Origin: Leptolyngbya sp. CCY15150
GTDB lineage: Bacteria; Cyanobacteriota; Cyanobacteriia; RECH01
Reading direction: 5' to 3'
Assembly: GCF_016888135.1 (NCBI RefSeq)
Contig: NZ_JACSWB010000157.1
Span: 1-64,000, forward strand
DNA: 64,000 nt
Notes under the pieces: generated by a model
Seen by the model: only the letters and a program-made list of their open reading frames with translations
What the model was told of the DNA's origin: nothing
Database searches by the model: none
In this document: positions 62,022 to 64,000 of the stretch, piece after piece
Layout of the letters: each line of letters opens with the position of its first letter
How positions within the stretch are numbered: the first letter of the stretch is position 1
Translations under genes and position numbers: made by a program

Positions 62022-62963
62022 ATGGGATTGATTCTCGGGATCATTATCGGACTGCTGGTGGGAGCCGGTCTTGTCTATCTGTGGCTGAAGGCCCAGCTCG
62101 ATCGCAAAACCAAGGAATTGCAGCAAAGCCACCGGGTGCTTGAGGAAGTGTCCCGCGAGCAGGAGGCCCGTCGCCAAGATTTGGTGCGATCGCTGCAGGC
62201 CGACTATCAAAAGCAGTTGGATGCCCAGGCGCAAACGCTCACCCAAGGCCATCAAGCCAAGGTCAATGCCCTCGCGGTCGAATCCCAAAAACAGCGAGAT
62301 GACCAGATCCAAGCGCTTACCCAGACCCACGACGCCCAGGTGCGATCGCTGCAGGCAGAAATTGCCCACCTCACGGCTCAACTAGAAAACCTATCAGCTG
62401 CACCTCCCGCCGCGCCAGCACCTCCTGAGGCACTTCCCGAGGCACCGTCCGAGGCAACCTCCGAGGCTCCGTCCGAAGCGATCGCCAACGGTGATAGTCC
62501 GCCACCGGAGCTAGCTAACCCACCGGTCGATAGGGTACCGACGCCACCCCCTGTTTCCCCAGCGGTCGATCTGCAACAGCGGCTCGTAGCCCTTGGTCAG
62601 TCGGGACAGCTTGCCAATAGTTCCTCGATCGCTTGCCATGCTAGTTCACCGGATCCTGCTATTCGTGAGCAAGTAGCGGTCTCTCTGGGACAATTGGTGG
62701 CCTCGCGCATGGTAGGCACCGATGTCCGTCGCATCATTCCTGTTTTAGACCGGCTCAGTCGCGATCCTCAGGTTCATGTGCGCTGTGCTGCCGTCGAATC
62801 GCTGGGGCAAATTCGCTCAGAACAGGTAATTCCTATCCTGGAGCGATCGCGTCGGGATTCTCACCCGCAAGTGGTCAAAGCCGCAAGCTGGGCGATCGCG
62901 AAATTCAAATTCTTCCGCCAAGCTCCCCCGCCGTCTCCCCCACCTGCTCCCGACCAACCCTAA
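62022..62963 (+). CDS. membrane-anchored HEAT-repeat protein with coiled coil
   Basis: A 313-residue protein from ATG 62022, where AAGGGAGAG supplies a ribosome binding site. One transmembrane segment (2-22) is followed by a coiled coil (about 25-115, with 'KTKELQQSHRVLEEVSREQEARRQDLVRS'), a Pro/Ala/Glu-rich linker (about 125-185), and three HEAT-like repeats (about 185-300) such as 'DPAIREQVAVSLGQLVASRM' and 'DPQVHVRCAAVESLGQI'. Related proteins act as chaperones or lyases for phycobilins, but no catalytic motif is seen here. It is probably a scaffold. Confidence 0.8.
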   Translation: MGLILGIIIGLLVGAGLVYLWLKAQLDRKTKELQQSHRVLEEVSREQEARRQDLVRSLQADYQKQLDAQAQTLTQGHQAKVNALAVESQKQRDDQIQALTQTHDAQVRSLQAEIAHLTAQLENLSAAPPAAPAPPEALPEAPSEATSEAPSEAIANGDSPPPELANPPVDRVPTPPPVSPAVDLQQRLVALGQSGQLANSSSIACHASSPDPAIREQVAVSLGQLVASRMVGTDVRRIIPVLDRLSRDPQVHVRCAAVESLGQIRSEQVIPILERSRRDSHPQVVKAASWAIAKFKFFRQAPPPSPPPAPDQP

Positions 62964-63000
62964 GTCAACCCATCAGCGTATCTAATTAACGTATCTAGTT

Positions 63001-63951
63001 ATGTCAAACCATCCGGTGCAGCCCAAACTGATTATCCATGGCGGAGCGGGCAGTTCTCTCAAGGGCAAGGGCGGCGCTGAAGCTGTCCGTAAATCCCTCT
63101 ATCACATTGTCGAAACCGTTTATGACCAGTTGCTGCGAGGAAGCAGCGCCAAGGACGCCGTGATCCTAGGCTGTCAGCTTCTAGAAGATGAACCACGGTT
63201 TAATGCTGGCACCGGCTCGGTGCTGCAGTCGGATGGGCAGGTAAGGATGAGTGCGTCCTTGATGGATGGCGCAAGCCAAAGCTTTAGCGGCGTCATCAAC
63301 GTTTCGCGGCTGAAAAATCCGATTTATCTAGCTCAATTTTTGCAAGATTCTGCCGATCGCGTTCTGTCTGACTATGGCGCTGCTCAACTGTTGCGGGAGC
63401 TGAATATTCCTACCCATGATCCGCTCACCGATCTGCGCCTTCAGGAATGGATTCAGGAACGAGCAGGTAACTTTAATAGAGATATGGCTGGGGTGATTGC
63501 CGAAGCAGATCTGGAAGATTCTGCTGGACGAGGCACCATCGGTGTAGTGGCCCTTGACCAAGATGGACATGTTGCAGCAGGTACATCTACGGGTGGGAAA
63601 GGCTTTGAGCGCATTGGTCGGGTGAGTGATTCGGCTATGCCTGCGGGCAACTATGCCAACGCCTGGGCTGGCATTAGCTGCACGGGGATCGGCGAAGATA
63701 TTATTGACGAATGCTTAGCGGCGCGCATTGTGGTGCGGGTCACCGACGGGGCGTCTTTGGAGGATGCGTTCCATCGTTCGTTTGTGGAATCTCAGCAGCA
63801 TCAGCGTGACCTCGGTGCGATTGGGGTAGCGCAATCAGGGGCGATCGCTTGGGGAAAAACCAGCGAAATTCTCCTAGCGGCCTACCATAACGGCGATGCG
63901 ATCGGCGATACCCTAGAGCTGCCCGAAGGAATGCAGACGGGGAGCTGTTGA
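63001..63951 (+). CDS. isoaspartyl peptidase / L-asparaginase (Ntn hydrolase)
   Basis: A 316-residue plant-type asparaginase. 'KLIIHGGAGSSL' and 'LEDEPRFNAGTGSVLQSDGQVRMSASLMDG' precede the autoproteolytic site 'AGRGTIGVVALDQDGHVAAGTSTGG', where Thr becomes the new N-terminal nucleophile after self-cleavage between Gly and Thr. The 'RIGRVSDSAMPAGNYA' segment contacts the substrate. It cleaves isoaspartyl dipeptides or asparagine; cyanobacteria may use it in cyanophycin or peptide turnover. It is followed by 49 bp of unassigned sequence to the window end. Confidence 0.92.
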   Translation: MSNHPVQPKLIIHGGAGSSLKGKGGAEAVRKSLYHIVETVYDQLLRGSSAKDAVILGCQLLEDEPRFNAGTGSVLQSDGQVRMSASLMDGASQSFSGVINVSRLKNPIYLAQFLQDSADRVLSDYGAAQLLRELNIPTHDPLTDLRLQEWIQERAGNFNRDMAGVIAEADLEDSAGRGTIGVVALDQDGHVAAGTSTGGKGFERIGRVSDSAMPAGNYANAWAGISCTGIGEDIIDECLAARIVVRVTDGASLEDAFHRSFVESQQHQRDLGAIGVAQSGAIAWGKTSEILLAAYHNGDAIGDTLELPEGMQTGSC

Positions 63952-64000
63952 TAGAGCCTGCTATAAAATAGGCGATCGCTCCTTGAATAAGATAAGGAGC

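Overview
This is cyanobacterial chromosome. The octamer GCGATCGC (HIP1) and its derivatives occur throughout, and the window carries oxygenic-photosynthesis genes: psaC, ndhD, gun4, a high-light-inducible protein, a Ycf41-type SSB, FurA and two cyanobacteriochrome-type photoreceptors. Genes are mostly monocistronic or in short groups on both strands, separated by 100-700 bp spacers rich in small repeats. That layout fits a filamentous or Leptolyngbya-like freshwater cyanobacterium, but I do not assign a species. I saw no rRNA, tRNA, CRISPR array, transposase or prophage.

Layout. 0-8 kb: a 2150-residue cyanobacteriochrome/12-PAS/GGDEF protein, followed in the same frame by a CHAT-like C-terminal remnant, and a small membrane protein with a decayed partial duplicate beside it. 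8.2-9.5 kb: a strongly structured leader, with its own promoter-like and terminator-like signals, in front of gun4. 9.6-12 kb: an orthocaspase fused to an FGE/C-type-lectin-fold domain, followed by a small Pepco-like protein. 12-20 kb: M23 peptidase-TPR fusion, DUF3318, TIGR04168 phosphoesterase, ADP-ribosylglycohydrolase, HrcA and a rhodanese. 20-30 kb: Ycf41-like SSB, sugar-nucleotide transferase/phosphomannomutase fusion, a methyltransferase, an alpha/beta hydrolase, a TPR protein, a phosphotransacetylase-like protein and an RTX/Calx-beta protein. 30-36.6 kb: FHA-PBP, YdcF protein, Ser/Thr kinase, hydrolase and a membrane protein. 36.9-42.5 kb: two CAP-domain paralogs, TerB, glycosyltransferase, RidA, methyltransferase and Hlip. 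42.8-51.7 kb: conserved membrane protein, ftsE, a protein with a fresh in-frame 99-bp duplication, allA, ndhD, COP23, a HAD-like protein and fur. 52-64 kb: a second cyanobacteriochrome (histidine kinase), prs, psaC, FKBP, phasin-like, TIGR03792, a class-A beta-lactamase-like protein, a TrmJ-like methyltransferase, DUF2256, a HEAT-repeat protein and an isoaspartyl peptidase.

Most notable system: the caspase-FGE protein (9639-11477) ends in a segment with the hallmark of a diversity-generating retroelement (DGR) variable region. Codons at the surface positions of the FGE/CLec fold can all be derived from AAY-, AGG- or GAC-type codons by changing adenines only, and they are flanked by invariant sequence. 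No reverse transcriptase or template repeat lies in the window, so diversification would have to act in trans. The adjacent Pepco-like gene and the CHAT remnant 9 kb away suggest a caspase-type conflict/self-killing module with a hypervariable sensor. Other themes are a possible phospho-signalling link between the kinase and FHA-PBP, the gun4 leader, and several families of HIP1-based hairpins and MITE-like repeats.
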